A DNA stretch of 64,000 nt from positions 10,506 to 74,505 of the forward strand of contig JBCCGK010000053.1 of assembly GCA_039029315.1 (NCBI GenBank). The letters are read 5' to 3'. The stretch's first letter is position 1. Every line of letters starts with the position of its first letter. The stretch comes from JBCCCJ01 sp039029315. GTDB lineage: Bacteria > Bacteroidota > Bacteroidia > J057. A program made the translations under genes and the position numbers. Below, piece after piece: positions 1 through 8,430 of this stretch. Under the pieces are notes generated by a model, which was not told the origin of the DNA, searched no databases, and saw only the letters and a list, made by a program, of their open reading frames with translations.

Positions 1-1
1 G

Positions 2-358
2 ATGCACATTTTCAATGGTTTTCCTGAGAATATTGAAGTATCAAAAGCTATTGACGATATATGGAAGAATGATTATTTAGTACATATTTCCGAATTAGAC
101 ATTTCTATCAATCCACTTTCTCAAGATATGCAAAAAGCCCCACATAATGAACTAATGAGACAGGCAGAAAAATATTTGTATGTTTTCAAATCTTATGATA
201 GAATTCCAGACAAATACAAGTTTGGAATAACAATTTGGGGTGTTGGTGACGATGATTCTTGGATAAGGTATTATTATAATAGAGATGACTACCCACTACT
301 ATTTGATGATAATTATTTGCCGAAACCAGCATTTTGCAAACTAATCTCAGAATTATGA
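2..358 (+). CDS. GH10 endo-1,4-beta-xylanase, C-terminal part (gene begins before the window)
   Basis: This is the last ~118 residues of a glycoside hydrolase family 10 enzyme, which cleaves beta-1,4-xylan backbones with retention of configuration. HISELDISIN (about residues 28-37 of the visible part) corresponds to the strand carrying the GH10 catalytic nucleophile, Glu31 here. It is followed by the family's late signature FGITIWGVGDDDSW and the closing PLLFDDNYLPKPAF motif. The acid/base half of the barrel lies outside the window, so the apparent start at base 2 is internal to the gene. No T9SS sorting domain follows the catalytic domain. The stop overlaps the next start as ATGA, so the two genes are probably co-translated. 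The family call is firm; the exact substrate is not determined. Confidence 0.88.
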   Translation: MHIFNGFPENIEVSKAIDDIWKNDYLVHISELDISINPLSQDMQKAPHNELMRQAEKYLYVFKSYDRIPDKYKFGITIWGVGDDDSWIRYYYNRDDYPLLFDDNYLPKPAFCKLISEL

Positions 359-813
359 AGAAACTGATATTGCTCTGTTTCATTTTACACATTTCTACAA
401 CCATATCTGCCCAGCTGTCTGTTGGTTATTATCCTTTTCAATCGGAATTATCAGTTAGTGCCAATGTCGAAAATACAATTTGGGGGGATTTGCGAATTGC
501 TTCAAACACTTTTTTCGGAAATATTACAATCGAACCAATACTAATGGCAAATATCAAGAAAAGTGAAATTGTAAATTATTATGGCGGTATTGGAATGAAC
601 TTCAATTTTTTTAATGCATTTAATAATATTTCCATCATTAATGGCTATAACTTACACTTTGGAACAAGAGCAAAACCGATTAAACAATTTAATAATCTTC
701 ATGTCATATTCGAAATATCTCCTTATATGAATCGTAACTTTGATGGTGGTTTACTAAGAACAAGACTCGGAATTGCCTATCTATTTAAAAATAAAAAGAA
801 CAAAAGCCCATAA
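355..813 (+). CDS. small secreted beta-barrel-like protein, unknown function
   Basis: About 152 residues. The start at 355 is chosen because it begins a clean signal peptide (MKKLILLCFILHISTTISAQ) and forms an ATGA overlap with the xylanase stop. The mature part is rich in alternating hydrophobic/aromatic strands and ends in RTRLGIAYLF, the pattern of a small outer-membrane barrel, but it matches no family I can name. The stop codon lies inside the left arm of an attC-like inverted repeat, as is usual for the last gene of an integron cassette. Function is unknown; envelope location is inferred from the signal peptide. Confidence 0.6.
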   Translation: MKKLILLCFILHISTTISAQLSVGYYPFQSELSVSANVENTIWGDLRIASNTFFGNITIEPILMANIKKSEIVNYYGGIGMNFNFFNAFNNISIINGYNLHFGTRAKPIKQFNNLHVIFEISPYMNRNFDGGLLRTRLGIAYLFKNKKNKSP

Positions 814-875
814 CAATTTGCATGAAGACCATGCCCTCGATTCCTCAGACACGGCGCATGCAATAAACGTTATGC
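808..875 (+). other. attC-like recombination site 1
   Basis: A two-tiered inverted repeat with the layout of an integron attC site. The outer arms are CATAAC (809-814) and GTTATG (869-874), and the inner arms are TTGCATG (818-824) and CATGCAA (857-863). The outer-to-inner spacers are 3 and 5 bases. The right arm reads AACGTTATGC, like the G^TT core site. Length is about 68 bases, within the attC range. It starts at the stop codon of the preceding gene. No integrase is visible in the window, so the call rests on structure only. Confidence 0.45.
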
Positions 876-1081
876 ACCATAAAAAAGAAAGGATAACGCT
901 CATTTTATCACCATAACCTTGAAATCTATCACTCATCATCCGATCCATTGGTGTTTCCCGATACCTGTTCCTGGCAAGGTATTGAGAGAATTGATATGGA
1001 GAGGTTAGAAGATAAGCATAATGACGGCTATGTGTTAGATTGCAATTACTGAGAATTTAATTCCAATTAAAAAATTACCAA

Positions 1082-2581
1082 ATGAAAACCCTATTCTTGA
1101 TTTTAACAGTGACCATGTGCTTAATAACATCAATTAAATCACAAATATCCCATGAAAATAGAATTGAATTTGAGGAAGGAGACAGGTTTGTGGGGAAAAA
1201 AATCTTTGAGTTTGGAAAGGATGGTTTCATTATGCGTTCAATTAACAGGAATACAACAAAAAAACAAAATGAGTGGAAATTTGAAAAGTTCGATACTGAC
1301 CTTAAATCAGTTAAGACAGAAAGTGTATTCCTGGAGAAGAAAATGTTTATTTATGCGTCTTTTGTCAATGAAGACCGAGTACAATTCTTGTTTCAGAATC
1401 TGAAAGGGAATTTTTCTATAGTAACAGTTGAATCTTCTCATCTGGAAGTCACGAAGATTGATGGTGTTTTGCCTAAAGATGCAACAGTAAATGAGATGAC
1501 TGTTCTTGGAGATTATACTTTTTTTAGAGCAAGAAAAAAAAACACCAAATATTTATTTTCAGTTAATTGGAAAACTGGGGAAAAGAAGTTAATCCCGTAT
1601 GAGATAGGGAATATTAGTCCCATGAAAACGGCTTTGATGAATTTTCAAGTATTGGAAAATTCGAATGAAGTTTTTTTGTATGCAAAGGTATACATCGCGA
1701 AAGGAAAGAGTGATATTTTTGTTATTCGTTTAAATAGTGAAGGCAATAAAGAGGGGGTTTTTAACCTAACAAAAGATATTGAAGAAAACCTCGTACATGT
1801 CTCAGCATTAAAATTAACTGAAGACAAATATATTTATACAGGTACATATTCCACAGAGTATACATACCTTTCTGAAGGTCTGTTTTTCTGTCAAGCAAAA
1901 AATGACAAAGTCGAATTTATTGAGTTTTACAATTTTTTGGATTTCGAAAATTTCCTGTCATATCTTCCTGAGAAAAAAATAAAAAAAATTAAGCAGAAGA
2001 AAGAGAATAAAGAAAAAAAGGCCAAAGAGCTTATAGAAAATTATAGAATTTCCCCTCATGAGTTAATCGTAATAGATGATGGGATTATATTTTTAGGAGA
2101 AGCTTATTATCCCGCCTATTCAGCCGATGGTACAAGCGCCACAGGAGACTCTTTTATTGGTAATAAATACACACATGCCATTATTGGGAAGTTCGATGAA
2201 AATGGGAAATTGTTATGGGATGAAACATTTAAAATTTCGTCTCTAGATTCAAATCCATCACTATTTGATCCAAAGCGATATATATCTATTACAGAAAAAA
2301 AACAGAATTCAATTAATATGGTGTTTTCCAAATACAATATAATACATTCAATATCAATCGATTATAGTGGTGCCATATTGCAAGACCATCAATATGACGC
2401 AATTCAATCTACTTATGAAGGCGATAAAGTATTAAATTCTTTTTCCGATGTTGATTATTGGTATGATAACTATTTCATTGTTTATGGAAAGCAAGAAATA
2501 AAGAATACCAATGATACAGCAAACTCCAAAAGAAAGAGAGAAGTTTACTTCATTAATAAGATCAAATTTGAGAAGGAATAA
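1082..2581 (+). CDS. secreted protein of unknown function, possible gene-cassette cargo
   Basis: 499 residues starting with a signal peptide (MKTLFLILTVTMCLITSIKSQ). The rest is mostly beta-rich with recurring aromatic-glycine turns, suggestive of a propeller-like fold. It is interrupted by a highly charged lysine/glutamate helix near residues 295-322 (KKIKKIKQKKENKEKKAKEL). I do not recognise the family. The gene is much more AT-rich than the SDR gene downstream and is bracketed by two attC-like sites in the same orientation at 808-875 and 2677-2742, so it may be a mobile cassette. A leader of about 200 bases without an ORF precedes it. The coding call is secure from length and signal peptide; the role is unknown. 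Confidence 0.75.
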   Translation: MKTLFLILTVTMCLITSIKSQISHENRIEFEEGDRFVGKKIFEFGKDGFIMRSINRNTTKKQNEWKFEKFDTDLKSVKTESVFLEKKMFIYASFVNEDRVQFLFQNLKGNFSIVTVESSHLEVTKIDGVLPKDATVNEMTVLGDYTFFRARKKNTKYLFSVNWKTGEKKLIPYEIGNISPMKTALMNFQVLENSNEVFLYAKVYIAKGKSDIFVIRLNSEGNKEGVFNLTKDIEENLVHVSALKLTEDKYIYTGTYSTEYTYLSEGLFFCQAKNDKVEFIEFYNFLDFENFLSYLPEKKIKKIKQKKENKEKKAKELIENYRISPHELIVIDDGIIFLGEAYYPAYSADGTSATGDSFIGNKYTHAIIGKFDENGKLLWDETFKISSLDSNPSLFDPKRYISITEKKQNSINMVFSKYNIIHSISIDYSGAILQDHQYDAIQSTYEGDKVLNSFSDVDYWYDNYFIVYGKQEIKNTNDTANSKRKREVYFINKIKFEKE

Positions 2582-2676
2582 AAGCCAATAACACCTCAGA
2601 GACTGTATAAATACTGGAATTTGGAGGAAGGACAGATTTTGGGTTCTGAAGAGCCGCTTTTTATAAAATAGCGAAA

Positions 2677-2742
2677 GTACAACAGTGTATATGCGAAAAT
2701 GCACTCCAATCGGTCGCACTCTGCATATACCTACCGTTATAG
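2677..2742 (+). other. attC-like recombination site 2
   Basis: Inverted-repeat structure downstream of the AT-rich secreted protein gene. The inner arms GTATATGC (2687-2694) and GCATATAC (2723-2730) are perfect. The outer arms are GTACAAC (2677-2683) and GTTATAG (2736-2742), of which only the diagnostic AAC/GTT ends and one further pair match, as attC outer arms often vary. Length is 66 bases, almost the same as site 1, and orientation is the same. It is weaker than site 1 because the outer arms are less complementary. Confidence 0.35.
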
Positions 2743-2778
2743 AATAATAAGAGTAACATTGAGGCGCGTGAAATTTGC

Positions 2779-3567
2779 CTACATCTCGATCTGGCTTTCA
2801 CTCATTGACCATAGTCTGGAAGCAAGCTTTTGATCATGGGTGGAGGGTTCTGAGAGCCTTCCGTTTGGCGTGAAGTATCCGCCGCTGCTGTCTCGATTCT
2901 GAGGACCCAATACGGCAGGCAACCACCTTTTCACCATTTCCTCTGCGGGTTTAGCTCCGGGGGGATTGAATCCTGTCTTGGCGAGAAGATCCGTTGTCAC
3001 TGCACCTGGATCTACTGCATATGTCAGTAAGGAGGAACCTTGAGTACGCCGGGCTAACTCCTGCGTAAATAGTACGTTGGCCAGCTTGGATTGGCAATAG
3101 GCGGCCATCCCGTTGAACCCACCTCTCAGATTGATGTCATCAAAGTGTATCCTTCCCGCCCGATGCCCACTTGAAGAAATATTGATAACCCGGGCATCGG
3201 GACGTTCGAGTAGAGCTGGAAGCAACCGTTGTGTGAGAAGGAAAGGAGCCAGGTGGTTGATCTGCCAGGTGAGTTCAAACCCGTCTTCCGTTTCCTGAGC
3301 GTGATTCATCCAGACACCTGCGTTGTTCATCAAAATGTCAATGCTCTGATTAGTCAGTCGGTCTGCCATAGCTCGAACCTGGCTCAAAGACGAAAAATCG
3401 GCTAACTCTGCCCGAGCGGATCCACCCTGCGCTTGGATGTCCTTCACCACCAGCGCACATTTCGTTTCACTTCGTCCATGAATGATTAGCTCGTAACCAG
3501 CTTGGGCAAGTGCTTTCGCTGAGGCGGCTCCTATGCCGGCGGTGGCTCCAGTGATCAATATTCTCAT
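2779..3567 (-). CDS. short-chain dehydrogenase/reductase (SDR) family oxidoreductase
   Basis: About 262 residues from the chosen start MRILITG. An in-frame extension to 3639 exists but lacks SDR character. Classical SDR features are visible: the Rossmann dinucleotide motif TGATAGIG near the N-terminus, NNAG in mid-sequence, and the catalytic Ser in NISSSGHR followed by YCQSK (Tyr-x-x-x-Lys). The layout resembles retinol-dehydrogenase/WW-oxidoreductase-like SDRs, which use NADP(H) on alcohol/ketone substrates, but the physiological substrate cannot be read from sequence. It lies tail-to-tail with the attC-like region and has no obvious operon partners. Confidence 0.85.
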   Translation of the reverse strand: MRILITGATAGIGAASAKALAQAGYELIIHGRSETKCALVVKDIQAQGGSARAELADFSSLSQVRAMADRLTNQSIDILMNNAGVWMNHAQETEDGFELTWQINHLAPFLLTQRLLPALLERPDARVINISSSGHRAGRIHFDDINLRGGFNGMAAYCQSKLANVLFTQELARRTQGSSLLTYAVDPGAVTTDLLAKTGFNPPGAKPAEEMVKRWLPAVLGPQNRDSSGGYFTPNGRLSEPSTHDQKLASRLWSMSESQIEM

Positions 3568-3625
3568 CGCTCTACATGAATCAGGATGTATGGATGCTTG
3601 AATTAACAAAATAAATGTTGAATGT

Positions 3626-3773
3626 AAGCAAGGGGACACATGTATATTTGGTCATCATCTTCCACCCTCTCGCTCTCCCGCCAGCGGGAGACATTAGCCC
3701 ACAGGGCCAGGAATCAACGATTTTCCCTTTGGAGAGCAATAGAATAAGCATAGGTAAGTAGGTCCCCCCACTT
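3626..3773 (+). repeat. diverged copy of the short TIR repeat family (termini only)
   Basis: The left end AAGCAAGGGGACA (3626-3638) and right end GGTCCCCCCACTT (3761-3773) resemble the termini of the elements at 19748-19872 and 63763-63896. The middle is different and contains a 7-bp hairpin with arms CTCCCGC/GCGGGAG at 3675-3690. It is either an old degenerate copy or a second subfamily. It occupies most of the intergenic space between the SDR gene and the SMI1/KNR4 gene. Confidence 0.35.
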
Positions 3774-3858
3774 AATCGAAAAATGGCAGGTACGGTCTTG
3801 ATAGGAGATTCGGATTCCTATTTTGGCCAAAGTCAAACTAAGATGAAATCAAACATTG

Positions 3859-4428
3859 ATGAAACACTTCCTCATACGTCTCGCCACATGGCTACAAGAC
3901 CATCGCAGGGAATATTATGATAGCCTCCACCCAGGATTGTCAGATGCTGACATAAGAAGCTGGGAAACAAAGTTTGGCTTTGAATTTCCTGAAGAATTCA
4001 AACAACTCTATCAATGGAAAAACGGGCAGCCAGATGAAAATCGAGAATACCTGTTTGATTTTTTCTTCTTTGATGAAATGGCAGTCATCCATGAGCAATG
4101 GGAAATGGGCTGCGAAGATTTATCAGAATTCAATGTAGAAGGCAGTATGGCCTGGGGAGGGAGTTGGTTGCGCTTCCTGAGTCAGCTAGATGGAAATGGC
4201 TATTGTTTAGATGTACATGGGGACTTAGGCAATCCTGGCCAGATTATCTCTTTTGCCCATGATGGAGACAATCATGTAGCCTGTGCCAGTTTGACAAGGA
4301 TGATCGAAATGATTCTGAGCTTGTTGGAACAAGGAGTCTATGCCTACAAGGAGAACAATGACAAAGACTCATTTGTCATGGTAGATGAAGAAACAAGAGA
4401 GAAGATCTATGCTGAGTTTATGATGTAA
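3859..4428 (+). CDS. SMI1/KNR4 (SUKH-1) family protein
   Basis: About 189 residues. The ATG at 3859 is preferred over an in-frame TTG one codon earlier. The N-terminal half carries the SUKH signature: LSDADIRSWETKFGFEFPEEF, then QLYQWKNGQ, then the acidic/aromatic FDFFFFDEM and W-x-FL segments. In bacteria this fold often serves as immunity protein for nuclease or deaminase toxins, or as a general protein-interaction module. No toxin gene lies beside it, so an immunity role is not supported locally. It is monocistronic and cytoplasmic (no signal peptide). Confidence 0.75.
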   Translation: MKHFLIRLATWLQDHRREYYDSLHPGLSDADIRSWETKFGFEFPEEFKQLYQWKNGQPDENREYLFDFFFFDEMAVIHEQWEMGCEDLSEFNVEGSMAWGGSWLRFLSQLDGNGYCLDVHGDLGNPGQIISFAHDGDNHVACASLTRMIEMILSLLEQGVYAYKENNDKDSFVMVDEETREKIYAEFMM

Positions 4429-4806
4429 AAACCACTGCCAATGAAAAACTCGATACTAACAACAGACCTCATATAAACTGTCGTAAATATTATTTTATGC
4501 CAATCAAGGGTTGAATGTAGTTTTTATAGCCTGAATGTCAGCTTATTTGTGGGTAAAAGGTTAGATGTCGAAGAAATTTATGTGGTCAACTATACCTCAT
4601 TTTCACACGTGATTCCCAGAGGTGCTTTTCCAACCCTGATGTTACAATATCGAACACGAACGAAGTGAGTCTGAAGAAGAAATTGAATTCCAGATCAAAT
4701 GGCCTCATGAGGATTGAGCAAAGAAGGGAAGCTACCAGTCCCCTATGGCCCAGAAGTCATTGGAGAAAGAATCAAAACCTTCCTCACGAGGAAGATATGC
4801 CACCGA
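4429..4806. other. intergenic region without a supported gene
   Basis: About 380 bases between two convergent genes. Short open stretches occur, for example a 40-codon stretch ending near 4668 and another between 4714 and 4806. None has a recognisable motif, a plausible start with leader, or length beyond chance. They could be decayed coding sequence, but I cannot assign them. No strong terminator hairpin with a T-tract was seen for either neighbour. Confidence 0.4.
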
Positions 4807-7800
4807 TCAAGTGGAAGACTTTTTTCGATGAAGGCTTCGACAATTCCGTTGTTTGATCAGAATCACTGCTATCAACAGCATAACAAAGACAAGTCCAGCG
4901 ACAGCCCAAAATCCTTTTTGCGCGGATCGAAACACAATCGGTTCTTCATCGCCGATACTGATAAAAGCTGCCCAAAAGAAGGGAGATTGTTGATAGGCTG
5001 GGCTTGTCTGGATATAGCTCAACTTGGCCTGTCGCAGTGCCTCCGATTTACTCAAACCGGATTTCAGATTCGCATAAAAGGTCTCCATTAATACCTTTGT
5101 GCTTCTGTCATTGACATTCCAGAGGGAGGTAACAATGCTTTTGGCACCCGCATAACTAAACCCACGCGCCAGAGAGATGATGCCTTCTCCACGCTTGAGT
5201 TCTCCGATTCCTGTCTCACAAGCCGACAAGACCACCAGATCCGCATTGAGCTGGAGATGATAGATCTCCCGATTGAAAAGGAACACCTCCTCAAAATCAT
5301 TTTCCGGGCTGGAATGAAAGGCAAGGAATGCATAGTCTCCTGCCTTGTCATTGGCCTTGCCGTGGGTTGACAGATGGAGAATCTGATAGTCACTGGCTTG
5401 CCGAATAAAGGCAGATTTGGTGGCAGTTTCTCGAAGAAGGCTTTCTCCTTCCATGTTTTGGGCGATCTGATACGCTTCCTGAACGTTGTATTTCAGACGT
5501 GTCAACCGACTTTGGAAGCGGGTACTATCTGCCAGGACGAAGGAATCAAAACTCGGGGCACATGCCAGGAGGGTGTGGGAAGGAACCGAGGCATGTTGTT
5601 TTTGTTTCATTTCCAGTTGTAGAGTCGCAGAGTAGGCATAGTTGATAGAATACTCTTGCAACAAATACGGATATTGCTGATAATCCTGCATATCGACTGG
5701 TTCGGAAGTAAGCAACATCTCAAAAGGTACATATCCCAGAACCCCATCCGGCACGATCAGAATGTGAGCCTGCTCAGGCAACAATGCTTCTACAGGTCCA
5801 AAGAGTTTTTGATAGAGTTTGGTGGCATATTCTACATATCGACTTTCAGGAGGGACCGAATCAGCAGCTCCACAGGAAGAAAGGTAATAATGATCCGATA
5901 ATAAGCCACATCGCAAGTCTCGAACCCAATCTTCCAGAGGAAAATCTTTCTTTGCACGCAGGATATGGAAGGTATCTGGCAGAATGATGAAGGTGTAGAT
6001 GTGACTATTTCCGACCAGATATTCCAGAACGACCTGATTCTGAGACTGAAGCAGTTTTTGCTGGATTGTTGGCACATCGACCACATCCTGACTATATCGC
6101 AACCGATAATAGGCAGGATAGTGTTCCTTCATCTCTTTGATCAAGGCATCTCGCTCCTGCCGAAGAGAAAAAGCCTGATCCTGATAGTCTCGCAAGAGGG
6201 AATCATTGGGAGATTCATATTCGAATTCTTCCTCAAACGCCTTCGTTTCATAGTAGTTGATCTCTACGGTCAATTGTTGTTCTTTCTCGATGAGAGCAGG
6301 GGGCAGCTCAAAGCTTCCGGTATGAGTAGAGAGTTGCATATGCTCCACAAGTTGTCTGCTCTTGGTTTTTTCGGCTAACACAAAGGCTTCAGGCAGTTCG
6401 TCCGGCCGGTTCCTCAAGCATAGATTTTCGATTGCCCCCTCATAGGCAGTAAAGCCCGAAGAAGCATAGTATTGCCGAGTGGAAGACAGCAAAAATTCTT
6501 GCTGAATATACTCTTCAAGGGCAATTTGTGTTTGGTACTGCAGATGAAGACTGTCGAGATAAATCCGCTCTTTCGACTGATCATATCTGCTCAAATAATA
6601 GTATTCTACGCCATCCATCGCTGTTTGAAGCGCCACAAGGTCTAATACATCTCCAAAAGCCTGTGGATTCTCAGGATCATATTGAAGGCTGGCAAACGCT
6701 TTTTGAAAAGATTGCCATGCTATAGGGAAGAGTCCCATTTTCCTGTATGAAGTCCCTAAATAGGTGAAAAGATTGGCATATTCAGGATGGTGAGGACCGT
6801 ATACTGTTAAGAAGATGTTCAGCGCAGTTTGAAAGGCTGCAATGGCTGGTTCATACCGACCTGCATCATCATACAATAAGCCAATGTTATTGTAGATAGA
6901 AGCTACTTCAGAATTGTTTCTTCCATAAGCATCAGAAAAAATTGTCAATGCTGTCTCGTAGTAGGCCAATGCAGAATCAAAATTGTTTTGATATTTATAC
7001 ACATTCCCTAGATTCACATATCGATGGCCCAAAACTGGATCATTCTCATCGAAGATCTTGGCAAAAATATCAAGGCTTTTTTCGAAGGCTGGAAGAGCTT
7101 GAGAATACTTTTCCAGATAGTTATATGCCGTTCCGATTCCCCCAAGCACCACTCCCGCCAAATAGTCCTCCTCTATCTGCAAGGCAATTAGTATATTCAT
7201 GGCTTTGTGAAAATATTCCAGTCCTTTGCCAGCATCTCCTTTCAAAATCCAGGTATTGCCTATGTTATAGTATATTTTCACTACACTTGTACCCTCTTCT
7301 CCACCTGCTCTCTTTTGGATTCTTAAGGCTTTGTCAAGATAAATCAGGGCCTGATTCAAATCATGTTTTTCTAACAAAAGAGATCCAATGTTCATATAGG
7401 TGGTGGCCACATAAGGATGATGAGGCCCCCAGCTTTTGAGGTCCTGTTGCAAGGTTTTATGAAAGAGGTCCAAAGCGCGATTGATTTCGCCTCGATCGCT
7501 ATGAATCAAGGCCATATTGTTGTAGACCTTTGCTAGCAAACTCTGATTCTCTTCTGGAAGACTAAATCCGACCTCCAATCCCTGCTCAAAATATGCCAGG
7601 GCCTGTTCATATTCCCCCTGATTCTTCAGACATAGACCCATCCCATTATAAATAGACCCAACATCAATATGATTATTTCCCAGTAGACTTTTCTTCACAT
7701 CCAGGGCCAACTCATAGAATTCAAGTGCGTTCTGGAAATCTCTCTGACGCTCATGATTGTGGCCAAGCATTTCATAGGCTTCGCCCAACACCAGACTATC

Positions 7801-8187
7801 TGTCTCATTGAATGGTATTGGATTCAGTTCCACAGATTTTTGGGCGCACACCACCCCTTCTTCAAATTTCTCCATTTTGTAATAGATATCGCTTCTACGA
7901 TTATAAGCCATCGCAAGTGAGATCGCCACATCTTTCTTCCCATTCACTGGGATAAGATCGATCATCTGTTGATTCAGGAGAAGTGCCTCTTCATATCGAG
8001 CGGAATCAATTAATCGCTTCAGTTGAACGTCCCACGGAGCAAGATTCTCATCCTCAGCGGAAGTTTCTGACATCGGATCTTCTTGCAGAAAAGGGGACAC
8101 TTCCTTGACACCAGATTTTTGTGATAAAACTTTCGTCAAGTTCATCAACAGCAAACTGAGTGAGAAAATAAGAATAGAGGTTCTCAT
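4807..8187 (-). CDS. exported TPR-CHAT domain protein with C-terminal membrane anchor (paralogue 1)
   Basis: About 1126 residues from the start that gives a signal peptide (MRTSILIFSLSLLLMNLTKVLSQ). Roughly residues 50-500 are kinesin-light-chain-type TPRs with recurring NNIGLLYDDAGRYEPAIAAF-like units. A helical linker follows, then a CHAT (caspase HetF-associated with TPR) peptidase domain. The dyad is visible as His of LHLSTHG (about 942) and Cys of LSACETG (about 990). A single transmembrane helix (about 1092-1111, GFWAVAGLVFVMLLIAVILI) ends the protein. Signal peptide plus C-terminal anchor places TPR and CHAT in the periplasm. The CHAT domain is nearly identical at DNA level to that of the neighbouring paralogue. 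TPRs probably bind protein partners; CHAT cleaves an unknown substrate. Confidence 0.88.
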   Translation of the reverse strand: MRTSILIFSLSLLLMNLTKVLSQKSGVKEVSPFLQEDPMSETSAEDENLAPWDVQLKRLIDSARYEEALLLNQQMIDLIPVNGKKDVAISLAMAYNRRSDIYYKMEKFEEGVVCAQKSVELNPIPFNETDSLVLGEAYEMLGHNHERQRDFQNALEFYELALDVKKSLLGNNHIDVGSIYNGMGLCLKNQGEYEQALAYFEQGLEVGFSLPEENQSLLAKVYNNMALIHSDRGEINRALDLFHKTLQQDLKSWGPHHPYVATTYMNIGSLLLEKHDLNQALIYLDKALRIQKRAGGEEGTSVVKIYYNIGNTWILKGDAGKGLEYFHKAMNILIALQIEEDYLAGVVLGGIGTAYNYLEKYSQALPAFEKSLDIFAKIFDENDPVLGHRYVNLGNVYKYQNNFDSALAYYETALTIFSDAYGRNNSEVASIYNNIGLLYDDAGRYEPAIAAFQTALNIFLTVYGPHHPEYANLFTYLGTSYRKMGLFPIAWQSFQKAFASLQYDPENPQAFGDVLDLVALQTAMDGVEYYYLSRYDQSKERIYLDSLHLQYQTQIALEEYIQQEFLLSSTRQYYASSGFTAYEGAIENLCLRNRPDELPEAFVLAEKTKSRQLVEHMQLSTHTGSFELPPALIEKEQQLTVEINYYETKAFEEEFEYESPNDSLLRDYQDQAFSLRQERDALIKEMKEHYPAYYRLRYSQDVVDVPTIQQKLLQSQNQVVLEYLVGNSHIYTFIILPDTFHILRAKKDFPLEDWVRDLRCGLLSDHYYLSSCGAADSVPPESRYVEYATKLYQKLFGPVEALLPEQAHILIVPDGVLGYVPFEMLLTSEPVDMQDYQQYPYLLQEYSINYAYSATLQLEMKQKQHASVPSHTLLACAPSFDSFVLADSTRFQSRLTRLKYNVQEAYQIAQNMEGESLLRETATKSAFIRQASDYQILHLSTHGKANDKAGDYAFLAFHSSPENDFEEVFLFNREIYHLQLNADLVVLSACETGIGELKRGEGIISLARGFSYAGAKSIVTSLWNVNDRSTKVLMETFYANLKSGLSKSEALRQAKLSYIQTSPAYQQSPFFWAAFISIGDEEPIVFRSAQKGFWAVAGLVFVMLLIAVILIKQRNCRSLHRKKSST

Positions 8188-8430
8188 AGGTTGGGAATCG
8201 GAAAATAATTCAGTCAATAAGTAGGCCGATTGTCTGAAAGTGGGTACTAACATCCTTTGACAAAGAAAACAAAAGATCGGACAGATTTCCAGTATTCGCA
8301 AGTACCCAGGCTACCTCTTTGCCTTGCCCCACTTTCCACTTCCATGTCATCCAGCCACACAAGGGTAGCAAACTTGAATGTCCCTGAAAAGGGTATGCAA
8401 GTGTATCCCTTGAATAAAAAAATAACAGGA

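Noticed and set aside
1..2760. Full integron
   Set aside because: No integrase, attI or promoter Pc was seen; only attC-like structures are supported.
3859..4428. SMI1/KNR4 protein as immunity protein of a toxin pair
   Set aside because: No polymorphic toxin, nuclease or deaminase gene is adjacent.
4665..5091. Two overlapping frames of 63 and 125 codons near the end of the first CHAT gene
   Set aside because: They run into the CHAT gene antisense, differ in frame, and have no motif, so a real gene is not supported.
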